A stretch of DNA of 64,000 bases from JBCCFC01 sp965213595 (lineage in GTDB: Bacteria; Chloroflexota; Anaerolineae; Caldilineales; Caldilineaceae), in contig CBDBZO010000002.1 in NCBI GenBank assembly GCA_965213595.1, forward strand, positions 1,596,319 to 1,660,318. The letters run 5' to 3'. Made by a program: the position numbers and the translations under genes. Below the pieces are notes generated by a model. The model ran no database searches. It was not told the origin of the DNA and saw only the letters and a list, made by a program, of their open reading frames with translations. Positions 33,194 to 42,123 of the stretch are shown here, in pieces. How positions within the stretch are numbered: the first letter of the stretch is position 1; each line of letters opens with the position of its first letter.

Positions 33194-35765
33194 GAATTGA
33201 AACGTGCTCATCAAGCGCAAAATTAAGTGCTGTCATCAAATTCTCGTACTCTACCCCAATCAATGTCTGCCCGAGCTGCTGTCCCTGCGGCTCCTTCGAT
33301 TGAATCCACTGCGCCAGCGCGCCGCCAATCTCGTCGTAATGGGCACGGAAGGCCTGCTCCACCGCCTGCTTCTGCGCGGCCTCATCCTCCTGGTTGAGGC
33401 GAGATTTGAGGAAGTAGGGAAAGGTCGGCTGCAAACGGAGGTAGCCGCCGCCGATTTCGTGGGGTGCGAGCAAGCCCCAGCGCGCGGCCTCCTGCAGCAC
33501 GCTCTCCCACTGCTGGAAAGGCAGGTCAGCCAGGGCTGTCTGGGCGCGAAGCTGCTCGGTGTACTGGGGCAGCCACTGCGTGTTGATCACGCCGGTGAAG
33601 GGCGCGAGACAGAGCAGCAGCGCCTGTGCCTGCGCTGAGAGGTTGCTGTGCGAATACTCGATGCACTTCAAAATACTCTCGGTCTTCAACCGAATCACGT
33701 CGTCCGCGCTCTCCTTGTCACCCTGTCCCCCCGCCACCCGGTCAAGCGAAACATCCGCCCCCTGCAGCCGCTCAATCACCGCCCCCGGCTTGGCGTCGCG
33801 CAAATTCCCCAGCACCACCTCCATGGCCAGCGGGTAGCCGCCGAGCAGCCGCAGCAGCCGCTGGAAGTCGGCCTTGTGCTCGTCGTCCTCGTAATAGCGC
33901 GGTGCCCCGGCGCTCTGCAGGATGGCCCTGGCGAGATCGCTCTGCGCCTCGGCGTCGAGACCGGGCATCTCGTAGATATCCACCTCTCGCAGCGGCCCCT
34001 GCGGCGCACGCAGCCACGCTTCGCCCGCACGCGAGCCGAGCAGCACGAGCGTGCGCGGCGTCTCCTGCCCCGGCCTGTCGCCCGCCAGCTCGCGCAGAAA
34101 GTCGCGCAGCGCGGTCTGCTGCTCGGCGTTCAGCGTGTTTTGCACGGCCAGCCGCTCGCCCGTCACCGATTCGAGATTGTCGAGGATGAGCAGGTGGCGC
34201 GTCGAGCGCAGGTGGCGCAGCACGAGGGCGCGGTCTTGCGCGGCAATGCCGCTGAGGGGCAGGCCAAGCTGCGTGCCGATGGCCTGCACGATTTGGGGCA
34301 GGGTATACGCGCGCTCGTCGTAGCCAAAGTAGAAGACCTCGCGCACCAGCTGCGTCGTCTGCCACCACCAGCCGAGGTGGTGCAGCAGCGTGCTCTTGCC
34401 CGCGCCGCCCATGCCGCGCACGAGCAGCACGCTGCGCTGGCCCAGCAGGTGGCGCTCGATCTGCAGGATGTCGAGATCGCGCCCCACAAAGCCGTGCATT
34501 GGATCGCGGCGGGAATAGGGGACGCCGCGGTCGGGCGGCTGGCCCTCGAAGGTGTTCGCATCGAGCTGGGGCGGCTCGTTCTGGTAGACGACGGGCAGCA
34601 TCCAATCTTCGAGCTCGATTTCCTGATTAAAATAGACGCGACGCTTTTTCCGGTTGTAGAGTTCGAGCCGCGCCCGCCGAATCGCCGTGGCCGGGCTGTT
34701 GCCCGCCAGCAGCCGCTCGTACAGCTCGACCATCAGGATGCGCGCCGCCGACACGGTCACCGCGTAGCCCATGGCGACGACCAACTGCACGCCCGCCGCC
34801 AGCAGCCGGCTGCCGAGGCTCGTCTCGACGTCACCGACCTGCTTGCCGCTCTGGCAGGCGTTGAGCACGGCAATCGGAATCTGCCGCGCGTTGAGCAGCT
34901 TGGCAAGGTCGTCCGCGCTGACGGGTCGGCCCGCTTTGCCGTCGCCCTCATTCGGGTCGGGGTCGAAGAAAATAAAGGCGCGCTGCCCTTCGTAGGGTTC
35001 GACGTCGTCCTGCCCAAAGCCGCGAAACATCGTGCTGTCGCTGTGCTGGTGGCGGGCCAACTTTTGGTACTGCGCATAGGTCAACAGCATCCCGTGCATG
35101 TCGAGGTGGAGGATGTGGTGGTAGCCGTCGCCGTGCTGGTCCTTGGTGTCGTCGAGGTGCTTGACGAGCGCCTCGAAGGTGCCGGGGCGCACGATGTCGA
35201 TCTGCGCGGCGACCGCGCCCTCGTCCAGCGCCTCGACCAGCGGGCGCGAGATGGTGCGGTAGCTCACGTCGCCAATGCCGCCCGGTCGCGCCGTCACGAG
35301 CAGCACGCGCAGGAGCGGCGCGGGTCGCAGCTCGGCGCGATAGGGCACGTGCGCCAAATTTTTGCGCACCACCGGCACTTCGACGGCCAGCGGTCGCGTC
35401 TGGTTGGGGTCGTGGATAGCCTCCCAGTGCAGCGTGTGAAAGTCGGGCGAGCCGACGATTTCGAGCAGGAGGTCGTCGCCCAGCGCGCGGTATTCGACGT
35501 AGGCGTCGGGATTGTCGCGGAAAATCTGCTGGAAGAGCGCCTCGCCGTAGGCGCGCACGCTGTCGGCGACCTGCTGCGCGGCGACCGTATCGGTGAAGGG
35601 GAAGGTCAGCCACTCTTCAAAGTACCATTCGAGCTGCCGCTCTTCGTCGGCGGAAAAGGGGTCGCGCACGCTGATGTCGATGGGCGCGTGTGGGCCGAAC
35701 TGGATGGTGGCGCTGAAGCCGTCGGCGCTCGTGCCGGTTTCGCGGATGGTGATAGTGGTAGTCAT
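33194..35765 (-). pseudogene. CHAT protease-NTPase N-terminal part, truncated by IS5
   Basis: From ATG 35765 this half encodes ~857 native residues, then reads into the insertion and stops at 33162. An N-terminal region is followed by a CHAT caspase-like protease with catalytic His224 (HLDMHG) and Cys304 (VLNACQSG). A linker with HGFVGRD leads to an NB-ARC/AAA-type NTPase with P-loop GMGGAGKS (451-458), LLILDNLES (Walker B) and GYPLAMEVVLGNL, then a helical region. The restored gene would encode about 1233 residues ending in TPRs. Such proteins act as sensor-activated proteases in conflict or regulation. The truncated form keeps protease and NTPase but loses the probable sensor. Confidence 0.86.
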
Positions 35766-35935
35766 ATTCTTCTCATTGCCACGCTCTGCGTGGCCATGCA
35801 GACTGGACGCTCTGCGTTCTTGGGTAATCGGCGATGTTTCTTTGTATGTACAGCGGCGACGCGGAGCGTCGGGGAAGGCATTCCCACGCAGAGCGTGGGA
35901 ACGAGCCGACTTGCCCCATTCGCACGAGGGCGTGC
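35766..35935. repeat. 'CCACGCAGAGCGTGG' palindromic repeat between membrane protein and CHAT gene
   Basis: TTGCCACGCTCTGCGTGGCC near 35776 and CATTCCCACGCAGAGCGTGG near 35880-35900 are short palindromes of the kind also found near 19975 and 38015. No coding is seen. An extended frame of the CHAT gene through this repeat is rejected. Confidence 0.65.
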
Positions 35936-36286
35936 TCACTCCTCGTCGGGCACGGCGGCGAGCAGTGCTTGATCGCTGGATTGTTCGACAATTTTTATGT
36001 TTACGTTGATTGTTTGTGTGTTCGGCTGTCTATCCGGTGGTTGGTCGCTGTCGGTAAATCTTTTTGTCAGGTGAGCAGAGATCACGCTGGCAATGATAGA
36101 AACCGGAATAGTTCCCGCCAGTGTGACAAGCGCAACGGTCATCTCCGGCGACATGAACGTCTCGCTGCGTGTAGGTGGCTGAAGCATGGCGGTGGCCTGG
36201 TCGGCGTATTCGCTGGCGTTCCACGCGTCGACAAATTCGGCGGCGGAGAGATCGAGCCGCGGGTCGAGGGCAATTTGGTGGATCAT
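35936..36286 (-). CDS. Small single-TM protein upstream of the CHAT gene
   Basis: This 116-residue protein has an N-terminal helical stretch DPRLDLSAAEFVDAWNASEY, a membrane helix at about 49-70 (VALVTLAGTIPVSIIASVIS), a short basic stretch and a polar acidic tail ending VPDEE. I know no named family with certainty. It lies on the same strand 170 bases upstream of the CHAT-NTPase gene, so it may be a membrane adaptor or target for that protein. It could equally be an independent small membrane protein. Confidence 0.7.
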   Translation of the reverse strand: MIHQIALDPRLDLSAAEFVDAWNASEYADQATAMLQPPTRSETFMSPEMTVALVTLAGTIPVSIIASVISAHLTKRFTDSDQPPDRQPNTQTINVNIKIVEQSSDQALLAAVPDEE

Positions 36287-36319
36287 GGGGGTCTCCAGGT
36301 TGTCGTGTTTCTAGGAAGT

Positions 36320-36378
36320 ATAACACGAGTTATCCGCGAATTGAATCAGGTTAGAAGTTATGTTAGCATATGTATAAC
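36320..36378 (+). promoter_or_regulatory. Candidate VapBC operator sites
   Basis: ATAAC-ACGA-GTTAT (36320-36333) and GTTAT-(12)-ATAAC (36357-36378) are inverted pairs of the same 5-mer half-site, just upstream of the vapB ATG at 36402. Ribbon-helix-helix antitoxins typically bind such repeats in their own promoter. Confidence 0.45.
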
Positions 36379-36401
36379 TTTATGCATTAAGGAGAATCAG
36401 C

Positions 36402-36689
36402 ATGAAACGCACAACTATTATGGCAGATGAAGAACTGCTCTACAAGGTTGATCGCATTGCTCGCGAACAAGGCCAATCTAAGGCGGAGGTGATTCGTGAG
36501 GCGTTGGTTGAGTATGTGGCAAAGGTGGAGGCGGCGAACCCACCAGTCAATCCAATTTTGAGCATTGTCGGCATTGCGGGGCAAGATAGCCCGCCGACAG
36601 ACATGTCCAACGGAAAAGATGAGGAACTGCTGCGGGCTGGTGTACATCCTTTGCGTGGTTGGGCGCGCCAATCGTCGAACACGCCATGA
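36402..36689 (+). CDS. vapB: Ribbon-helix-helix antitoxin (VapB type)
   Basis: This 95-residue antitoxin starts MKRTTIMADEELLYKVDRIA, then QGQSKAEVIREALVEYVAKV, a CopG-type ribbon-helix-helix DNA-binding domain. The C-terminal part (LSIVGIAGQDSPPTDMSN... HPLRGWA) would wrap the toxin. AAGGAGAA precedes the start. It overlaps the PIN toxin gene by 4 bases (ATGA), so the two are co-translated. Repeated GTTAT/ATAAC half-sites upstream suggest autoregulation. Confidence 0.88.
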   Translation: MKRTTIMADEELLYKVDRIAREQGQSKAEVIREALVEYVAKVEAANPPVNPILSIVGIAGQDSPPTDMSNGKDEELLRAGVHPLRGWARQSSNTP

Positions 36690-37099
36690 GTGCATTCATT
36701 GATACCAATGTGCTCTTCTCGCTGGCCGCGCCCAACGACGCCGATCACGAGCGCTGCCTTCGTGCAGTCAGCAGGTGGTCGGCGCGACTAATTGTGCCGG
36801 TTACCGTACTGCCCGAGTTGAGTTATCTGCTTGCTGATCGCTTGGGTCACCATGTGATGCGGGCCTTCTTGCGGCAAGTGCATCGAACGAATTGGGACAT
36901 TGAACAGCTGACTACTGCTGATTTGCAGCGCGCAATTGCGCTACTCGATCAACATACAGACAGCGAGCTCGATTTTGCAGATGCGACGATTGTTGCCATG
37001 GCAGAGCGTCTGAATGTGCAAACAATTTTCACCATGGATATACGCGATTTTGCGATGATCCGCCCCAACCACGTCGAGTATTTTACGCTGCTGCCGTGA
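36686..37099 (+). CDS. vapC: PIN-domain RNase toxin (VapC type)
   Basis: This 137-residue PIN ribonuclease has the acidic metal-binding residues in FIDTNVLFSL (Asp5 after the ATG at 36686), LPELSYLL (Glu), SELDFADATIVAMA (Asp) and FTMDIRDF (Asp), so it should be active. It would cleave RNA and stop growth when the unstable antitoxin is lost. The start at 36686 overlaps the antitoxin stop. The pair stands beside the CHAT island and is convergent with cobS. Confidence 0.92.
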   Translation: MSAFIDTNVLFSLAAPNDADHERCLRAVSRWSARLIVPVTVLPELSYLLADRLGHHVMRAFLRQVHRTNWDIEQLTTADLQRAIALLDQHTDSELDFADATIVAMAERLNVQTIFTMDIRDFAMIRPNHVEYFTLLP

Positions 37100-37102
37100 T
37101 GC

Positions 37103-37858
37103 TCACAACCCCGCCAGCGCCAAATAGACCGCCGCCTCCGTGACCTGCTGGGCCGCGCCCAGACAGTCGCCGGTGTAGCCGCCCAGCCGACGCACAAAGA
37201 GGCGACCGAGCGCCCAGCGCGCAGTCGCCACCGTTCCCAATGCGATGCCCCAGCGCCAATCCCACCGGACCATCAAAATCAGCAGCGGCGCGACACCCGT
37301 GATCGCTGCTAAAATTAATTCACCTAGCGACAGGTTGAGCGCCAGCGGCTTGACCTTGCTCTGCGCATCTTCCTGCACGTAGTCGTGGCTGTAGACAAAC
37401 GAGATCGCGGCAAAGCGGCTAAGCGGGTGCGCGATGAGCAGCGCCAGCGGAATCCACGTCGCGGGCAGCGAAATCAGCGTCGCAAATTTGAGTGCGAGCA
37501 GCCCCACCAGCCCGACTGTGCCATAGGTGCCCAGCCGCGAATCCTTCATGATGGCGAGCACCTGCGATTGGGTCCAGCCGCCGCCAAAGCCGTCGCAGAG
37601 GTCGGCAAAGCCATCTTCGTGGAAGGCGCCGGTGGCAAGGACGGTGGCGATCAGCGAGAGCAGCAGGGCGATGGATGGGTCGAAAACGAGGTCGCCCAGC
37701 CAAAACGTCAGCGCCCCAATGGCGCCGACGATGAGGCCCACCAGCGGGAAGTAGCGCGAGGCGCGGTTGAGGATGTCGTCGCTGTAGCGCACCCAGCCGG
37801 GTACGGGGAGGCGCGTGTAAAACATCAATGCGTTGAAAAAGAGATGTAGCTGGTACAA
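37103..37858 (-). CDS. cobS: Adenosylcobinamide-GDP ribazoletransferase (cobalamin synthase)
   Basis: CobS joins adenosylcobinamide-GDP and alpha-ribazole in the last steps of cobalamin assembly, at the inner membrane. Conserved segments are FNALMFYTRLPVPGW, FPLVGLIVGAIGA, FHEDGFADLCDGFGGG and DSRLGTYGTVGLV, and about six hydrophobic helices are present. The start is uncertain. A TTG at 37858 gives an N-terminus of the length seen in E. coli CobS. The frame runs on upstream to 37927 only through TGGTGGCTGG repeats. No other cob gene is in the window. Confidence 0.88.
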   Translation of the reverse strand: MYQLHLFFNALMFYTRLPVPGWVRYSDDILNRASRYFPLVGLIVGAIGALTFWLGDLVFDPSIALLLSLIATVLATGAFHEDGFADLCDGFGGGWTQSQVLAIMKDSRLGTYGTVGLVGLLALKFATLISLPATWIPLALLIAHPLSRFAAISFVYSHDYVQEDAQSKVKPLALNLSLGELILAAITGVAPLLILMVRWDWRWGIALGTVATARWALGRLFVRRLGGYTGDCLGAAQQVTEAAVYLALAGL

Positions 37859-37927
37859 TGGGGTTGGTTGGTGGCGGCTGGTGGCTGGTGGTTGGCTGCT
37901 GGAGCGACCGATGACGCAATTAAGCAA

Positions 37928-38119
37928 AAGGCAAGAAACGGGCTGGTAAAGTCAAGCCAGGATAATCTTGTCATTCCCGCAAACGCGCAATAGCGTTAAG
38001 TTAAGCAAACTGGTTCCCATGCTCTGCGTGGGAACCCAGCCTGGAGGCTCTGCCTCCAAAGGGGAGGCGGAGCCTCCAGCAGCGCATTCCACGCGGAATG
38101 TGGAACGAGAACGCCCTAA
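37928..38119. repeat. Palindromic intergenic repeats upstream of cobS
   Basis: GGTTCCCATGCTCTGCGTGG, then GGAGGCTCTGCCTCC and GGAGGCGGAGCCTCC, and a CATTCCACGCGGAATGTGG end (about 38013-38107) form nested hairpins of the 'GCGTGGGAAC' family. No coding is seen. Confidence 0.65.
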
Positions 38120-38307
38120 GGCAATTCCAGGAAATTAACTATACCGGGATAAGCCATGTTGGAGGTGCGTCGCACCTCAGAAGGTGCGACGCACGGTCGA
38201 CTGTCTCTCTGGTGCGGCCAACACAGCCTACGGTGCGTCGCACTTTCCCAAGTGCGACGCACCTCCATCACAATCAGCCGTGGTATATTTATAATCTTGG
38301 ATTAGCC
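38120..38307. mobile_element. MITE-like element copy 3 (188 bp, TAA duplication)
   Basis: GGCAATTCCAGGAAATTAAC at the left and TTTATAATCTTGGATTAGCC at the right are the terminal inverted repeats, with TAA on both sides (38117-38119, 38308-38310). The core has several GGTGCGTCGCACC-like palindromes. Copy 1 is a deleted version of this element in the other orientation. Confidence 0.86.
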
Positions 38308-38310
38308 TAA

Positions 38311-38485
38311 CTTAACGCCATTGAGCGAACGCGGGAATCCAGGCGACCAAGATGGATTCCCATTTGCATGGGAATGACACGTCCTGACGGCTCCTTGACC
38401 TGCGCCAACACAGAGAGTTTCTTAGCAACTGGTCGCTGGCGGTTGGCTCATTAAAGACGCAGTCGACGACGGGCGGCGAACAGAC
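38311..38485. other. Non-coding gap with a 'GATTCCC...GGGAATGAC' hairpin
   Basis: GATTCCCATTTGCATGGGAA near 38353 is a short hairpin also seen in related form near 14282-14306 (GATTCCCGTCTTCACGGGAA). Nothing coding is seen. Confidence 0.5.
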
Positions 38486-39727
38486 ATGTGGGATAAATTC
38501 TTTCACGGGCTGGGGCACAGCGCAAATTTGTGGGGAGCGGCGTGTGCGCTGGCGGGCGTGCTGCTGTTAACTTTGGGCGCCGCGCTGGTGGCGCCGCGCT
38601 CCACAATGCCGCGGGCGCTGGCGCTGCAGAACGAGGGCACGCAAACCGCCGAGGCGGCTGCGACGCAGACGGCCACGGCGAAATCCACGGCAACGCAGAC
38701 GGCCGAGGCGGCAGCGACCCAAACCGTCCAGGCCCTCCAAGCCCTACCGGCGGAGACGCAGACGGCCATCGCCATCCTCACCGGCACGCCGACCGTTACC
38801 GGCACGCCGCCCACCGCCACGCCGACCGCCACGGGCACGCCACCCACGGCCACGCCTTCGCCCACGCCCACCCAAACCAACTTGCCCGCGCCGCAGGATA
38901 CCGAGACGCCCACCTCTATCCCCATCCCCACGGCGACCTTCCCGCCGACCGCCACGCCCATTCCCACGGCGACGGCCATCCGCGCGCCGACCGTCGTGCG
39001 CTTTGTGATCGAGCCCAATACGGTGGCGGCGGGCCAGCCAGTCAACGTGACGTGGGAGCTGCGCGGCGTCACGAGCGCGACGCTCAACTACGAGGGGCTT
39101 TCCGAGCCAATTGATCCGACGCAGGGCACGCGCACGCTCGTGCCGCCGGGCTCGACGACGCTGGTGCTGCAGGCAAGCGGGCCCGGCGGCAGCGTGCGCC
39201 AGGAGCGCTCGCTCACCGTCGAGCCGCCGACGCCCGTGCCGCCCCCCACCGACACCGACACGCCCGCGCCCACCACCACCCCGCTGCCCACCGATACGCC
39301 CGCTCCCACCACCACGCCCGACAGTCAACCTGTGCCCGGCGACACCGGTTCCCCCGGCGAACTCCCGCCCGGCGAGCCCAGCAGTGGCGCGCTGCCCGAC
39401 AGCGCGCTGCCCGACGGGAGCTCCGGCAGCCTGCCGCCGACCGAAGCGCCCAACGCCGATGCCGATGATGATGTCGGTGAACCGCCCCCGATCACAGCCG
39501 CGGAGCCGACCGTGTCGCCCATCGCGGAGCCGACTTCGGCGGTGGCGCTGCCCGCGCTCGGCAGCGCGACGGGCGACGGCGTCACGCTGATCGATGGCGA
39601 CCCGGCGGAGATGCGGCTGCCGCTGCGCTGGGTACTCGTTTTTGTCGCGGGGGCGAGTGCGGTCATCGGCGCGGCGCTGTTGAGCTTTGGCGTGCTGCTG
39701 ATCCTGATTCGGCGCGGGGAGGAGTAG
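38486..39727 (+). CDS. Pro/Thr-rich surface protein with N- and C-terminal membrane anchors
   Basis: This 413-residue protein has a membrane helix at ~16-35, an Ala/Thr/Gln-rich helical stretch (TQTAEAAATQT), and a long Thr/Pro/Ala-rich extracytoplasmic stalk. A small Ig-like beta domain in the middle reads VVRFVIEPNTVAAGQPVNVTW. A second Pro/Thr-rich region and a C-terminal membrane helix (WVLVFVAGASAVIGAALL) followed by RRGEE complete it. It is probably a cell-surface or envelope-spanning protein with both ends inside. The Ig-like domain (VTWELRGVTSATLNYEG) resembles those in many Chloroflexota SH3 or surface proteins. Confidence 0.8.
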   Translation: MWDKFFHGLGHSANLWGAACALAGVLLLTLGAALVAPRSTMPRALALQNEGTQTAEAAATQTATAKSTATQTAEAAATQTVQALQALPAETQTAIAILTGTPTVTGTPPTATPTATGTPPTATPSPTPTQTNLPAPQDTETPTSIPIPTATFPPTATPIPTATAIRAPTVVRFVIEPNTVAAGQPVNVTWELRGVTSATLNYEGLSEPIDPTQGTRTLVPPGSTTLVLQASGPGGSVRQERSLTVEPPTPVPPPTDTDTPAPTTTPLPTDTPAPTTTPDSQPVPGDTGSPGELPPGEPSSGALPDSALPDGSSGSLPPTEAPNADADDDVGEPPPITAAEPTVSPIAEPTSAVALPALGSATGDGVTLIDGDPAEMRLPLRWVLVFVAGASAVIGAALLSFGVLLILIRRGEE

Positions 39728-39982
39728 ACTGTGGATTGGGCGGATCAAGACGGATTCAAAATCCATAACTGTTCAGGATCAATAGGTGGAGGGCGAACTT
39801 CCCTTCTCTCGCCGACGAAGCGCTTCGTCGGCGAGAAATCAGCTCCCCTCTCCATGAATGGAGAGGGGCTGGGGGTGAGGCTGAACCGTTATACAAATCC
39901 GCCCAATCCGCGTTCTATTCTTGCTCCCGGTAGTGGATAATTTGTACTTGAATCCGTCCGCGATTTCGTCTACAGTGGCCGC
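39728..39982. repeat. Intergenic 30-bp perfect palindrome and CCCTCACC-type unit
   Basis: TCTCGCCGACGAAGC with its exact complement forms a 30-bp palindrome at 39807-39836. A CTCCCCTCTCCATGAATGGAG palindrome and GGGGCTGGGGGTGAGG follow to 39882. The rest of the gap before ctaG shows no gene. Confidence 0.75.
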
Positions 39983-40915
39983 ATGATCAACATTCCTGAG
40001 CTTTTGCTGGGCGGCTGGGCGTGGAAGCCCGTGACCTATCTCGTGCTGGCCGCGTTGAGCGTGCTCTACATGCGCGGCTGGCGACGCTTGCATAGAATTG
40101 ACCCGCAACTGGCGACCGTGGGGCGGCTGCTGGCCTTTGGCCTGGGGACGGCGGCGCTGCTGACGGCAACGGCTTCGCCGGTTTTTGGGCTGCGGGCAGA
40201 GTTCTTGGCGGCGCGGGCGGCGCAGCAGGTGCTGCTGGGGATGATCGCGCCGCCGCTGCTTTGGCTCGCGTGCCCGTTTCACATGCTGGCGCGCGGCCTG
40301 CCCGCCCGCTGGCGACGCGGCCTGACGCATCAGCTGCTGCGGCCCACCTCAACGCGGCGCGTCGTCACATTCTTAACCCAGCCGCTGCTCACCTGGCTCT
40401 ACATGATGACGGCCTTTCTCACCTGGCACGACCCCGGCTTTGCGGCGTGGACGCTGCGCAGCGGGTGGATGTACTCGCTGGTGATGTGGCTCTTCTTTGG
40501 CGCGTACTTCCTCTTCTGGTGGCATCTCATCGATACGGCGCCGCGGCTGCACCCGACGATGTCGGTCTGGGTGGCCTTTGCCTATCTCGTGCTGGGCGCG
40601 GAAATCCCCAACATGCTGGCGGGCGTCTCGATTGCCTTTACGCCTTCGCCCATCTATCGCCACTTTGGCTCGGTACAGGACGGGCTGCTCGGCGTCAACG
40701 ACCAAATTGCCAGCGGCGGCATCATCTGGGTAACGGGCAGCATCGTCTACATTTCGAGCGCAATTTTGATCGTCAACCGCCTCTTTCGCCGCGAGGAGAT
40801 GCCGCCGCCGCGTCTGCCCTTTGATCGCTTCGCCACCGACCGCACCATCGCCCCCGGCCTCGAACGCCGCGTGATCCAGAATCGCTGGCGCGAGCTGGAG
40901 CAGCGGAAGAAGTAG
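39983..40915 (+). CDS. ctaG: Cytochrome c oxidase assembly factor, caa3-type CtaG
   Basis: This 310-residue polytopic membrane protein has about seven helices. The family features are visible: HMLARGLPARW, WHDPGFAAWTLRSGWMYSL and FWWHLIDTAPRLHP, plus MLAGVSIAFTPSPIY and the loop VNDQIASGGIIWV. CtaG of this type assists copper insertion into caa3-type oxidase in Bacillus and relatives. No oxidase subunit genes are in the window, so the partner is elsewhere. Start ATG 39983. Confidence 0.9.
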   Translation: MINIPELLLGGWAWKPVTYLVLAALSVLYMRGWRRLHRIDPQLATVGRLLAFGLGTAALLTATASPVFGLRAEFLAARAAQQVLLGMIAPPLLWLACPFHMLARGLPARWRRGLTHQLLRPTSTRRVVTFLTQPLLTWLYMMTAFLTWHDPGFAAWTLRSGWMYSLVMWLFFGAYFLFWWHLIDTAPRLHPTMSVWVAFAYLVLGAEIPNMLAGVSIAFTPSPIYRHFGSVQDGLLGVNDQIASGGIIWVTGSIVYISSAILIVNRLFRREEMPPPRLPFDRFATDRTIAPGLERRVIQNRWRELEQRKK

Positions 40916-40956
40916 CGGTCGCTGCAGCTTCCTGCTTACTGCCCACTGCCTGCTGT

Positions 40957-41928
40957 TCACCCCCGCTCATCCGTCCTCAGCTCCAGCCACGCAATCTCCT
41001 GCTCGCTCAAGGTTAACTCGCTTGCCTCTTTGTTGGCGCGAAATTCGTCGCCCGTGCGGCAGCCGATCAGGGCGAAGATGTTGAGCGGGTAGCTCAGCAC
41101 GTAGGCCGTGGCGATCTGCGGAATGGTCATTCCGTACTCGTCGGCCAGCGTTTGCACGCGCTCCAGCCGCTGAAAATTTTCGTCCGAGGCGTAGGTGGTG
41201 ACGGCCAGCTTATCTAGGTACGTCTCAAAATCATCCAAATTCTCGCGGCGGAAGCGACCGCTAAAGAAGCCGCCCGCCAGGCTGGACCACGTGAAGAGCG
41301 GCATGTTCTGCTCGGCATACCACGCCCGCTCGTCCGCCGCGGCGGGCCCGCTGATGCTGATGCAATTTGCCCACGGCGCTTGAATTTGGACGGCGAGGCT
41401 AAAGTTGGGGCTGCTGGCGACAAAGCCCTGCTGACCGCTGCGCTCGGCGTAGGCGTTGGCCTCGCGGATGCGCGCCACGCTCCAGTTCGAGCCGCCAAAG
41501 GCGTGGATGCGCCCGGCGTTGCGGTGCTCGTTGAGCACGTCCACAATGGGCTCCACCGGCTGCGAGGGGTCGTCGCGGTGCAGGATGTAGAGATCGATGT
41601 AGTCCGTGTGCAGGCGCGCGAGCGAATCGTGCAGATCGGTGCTGATGTCAAACGGGGTGACGCGCTGGCGGTCGCGGCTGTGGTGCGCGCCCTTGTCCAG
41701 GATCATCACCTCGTCGCGCACGCCGCGGCTTTGCAGCCACTGGCCGAGCACGCGCTCGACATCGCCGTTGCCGTAGCTCTGGGCCGTGTCAAAGGCCGTG
41801 CCGCCCTGCTCAAAGATGTCGTCCAGCAGCGCCAGATTTTCACCCAGGCTGTCGCTGCTCAACATAACGGTTCCCTGCACGATACGCGGGATTGATTTGT
41901 TTACGCCGGGGACTTGTCCGTGCTGCAT
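40957..41928 (-). CDS. Aldo/keto reductase
   Basis: This NADPH-dependent TIM-barrel oxidoreductase has 323 residues. The catalytic tetrad is recognisable: FDTAQSYGNG (Asp, Tyr), VMILDKGAHH (Lys) and LYILHRDD (His). The C-terminal cofactor part shows IPQIATAYVLS. The ATG at 41928 follows GGAG at 6 bases. An upstream in-frame extension runs through a long hairpin and is rejected. The substrate is unknown. Confidence 0.9.
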   Translation of the reverse strand: MQHGQVPGVNKSIPRIVQGTVMLSSDSLGENLALLDDIFEQGGTAFDTAQSYGNGDVERVLGQWLQSRGVRDEVMILDKGAHHSRDRQRVTPFDISTDLHDSLARLHTDYIDLYILHRDDPSQPVEPIVDVLNEHRNAGRIHAFGGSNWSVARIREANAYAERSGQQGFVASSPNFSLAVQIQAPWANCISISGPAAADERAWYAEQNMPLFTWSSLAGGFFSGRFRRENLDDFETYLDKLAVTTYASDENFQRLERVQTLADEYGMTIPQIATAYVLSYPLNIFALIGCRTGDEFRANKEASELTLSEQEIAWLELRTDERG

Positions 41929-42024
41929 GGAAATCTCCAATTTGGGTAGATAAAATTTGATAGATAATTGAGCCAACAAAGGGCACGCCGGGTGCGCGAA
42001 GAAGCCCGCGGCTCCCGAAATTTG

Positions 42025-42069
42025 AGCAGCCACAAGCGCCCAGGGGAGTGCTGGGCGCTTGTGGCTGCT
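42025..42069. terminator. Long perfect hairpin beside IS982
   Basis: AGCAGCCACAAGCGCCCAG is followed by a 7-base loop and its exact 19-base complement. No T-run follows on either strand, so it could be a terminator of an unseen transcript, a transcription barrier or a repeat. Confidence 0.55.
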
Positions 42070-42123
42070 GTGTTGGTCGACGAGGGGAGCGCGGCTGCGA
42101 CGGGAGAGTCTCTGGTCTTAGTA

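Noticed and set aside
33648..35972. 774-codon plus-strand open frame
   Set aside because: It is opposite the CHAT-NTPase gene, whose catalytic motifs are unmistakable on the minus strand. GC-rich codon bias opens the antisense frame.
36402..37099. VapBC as part of a novel island system with the CHAT gene
   Set aside because: The pair is a standard vapBC with normal motifs on the opposite strand. Adjacency alone does not support a joint function.
42025..42069. Hairpin as a riboswitch or part of IS982
   Set aside because: It is a simple perfect stem outside the IS ends, with no conserved aptamer-like features and no gene positioned to be controlled.
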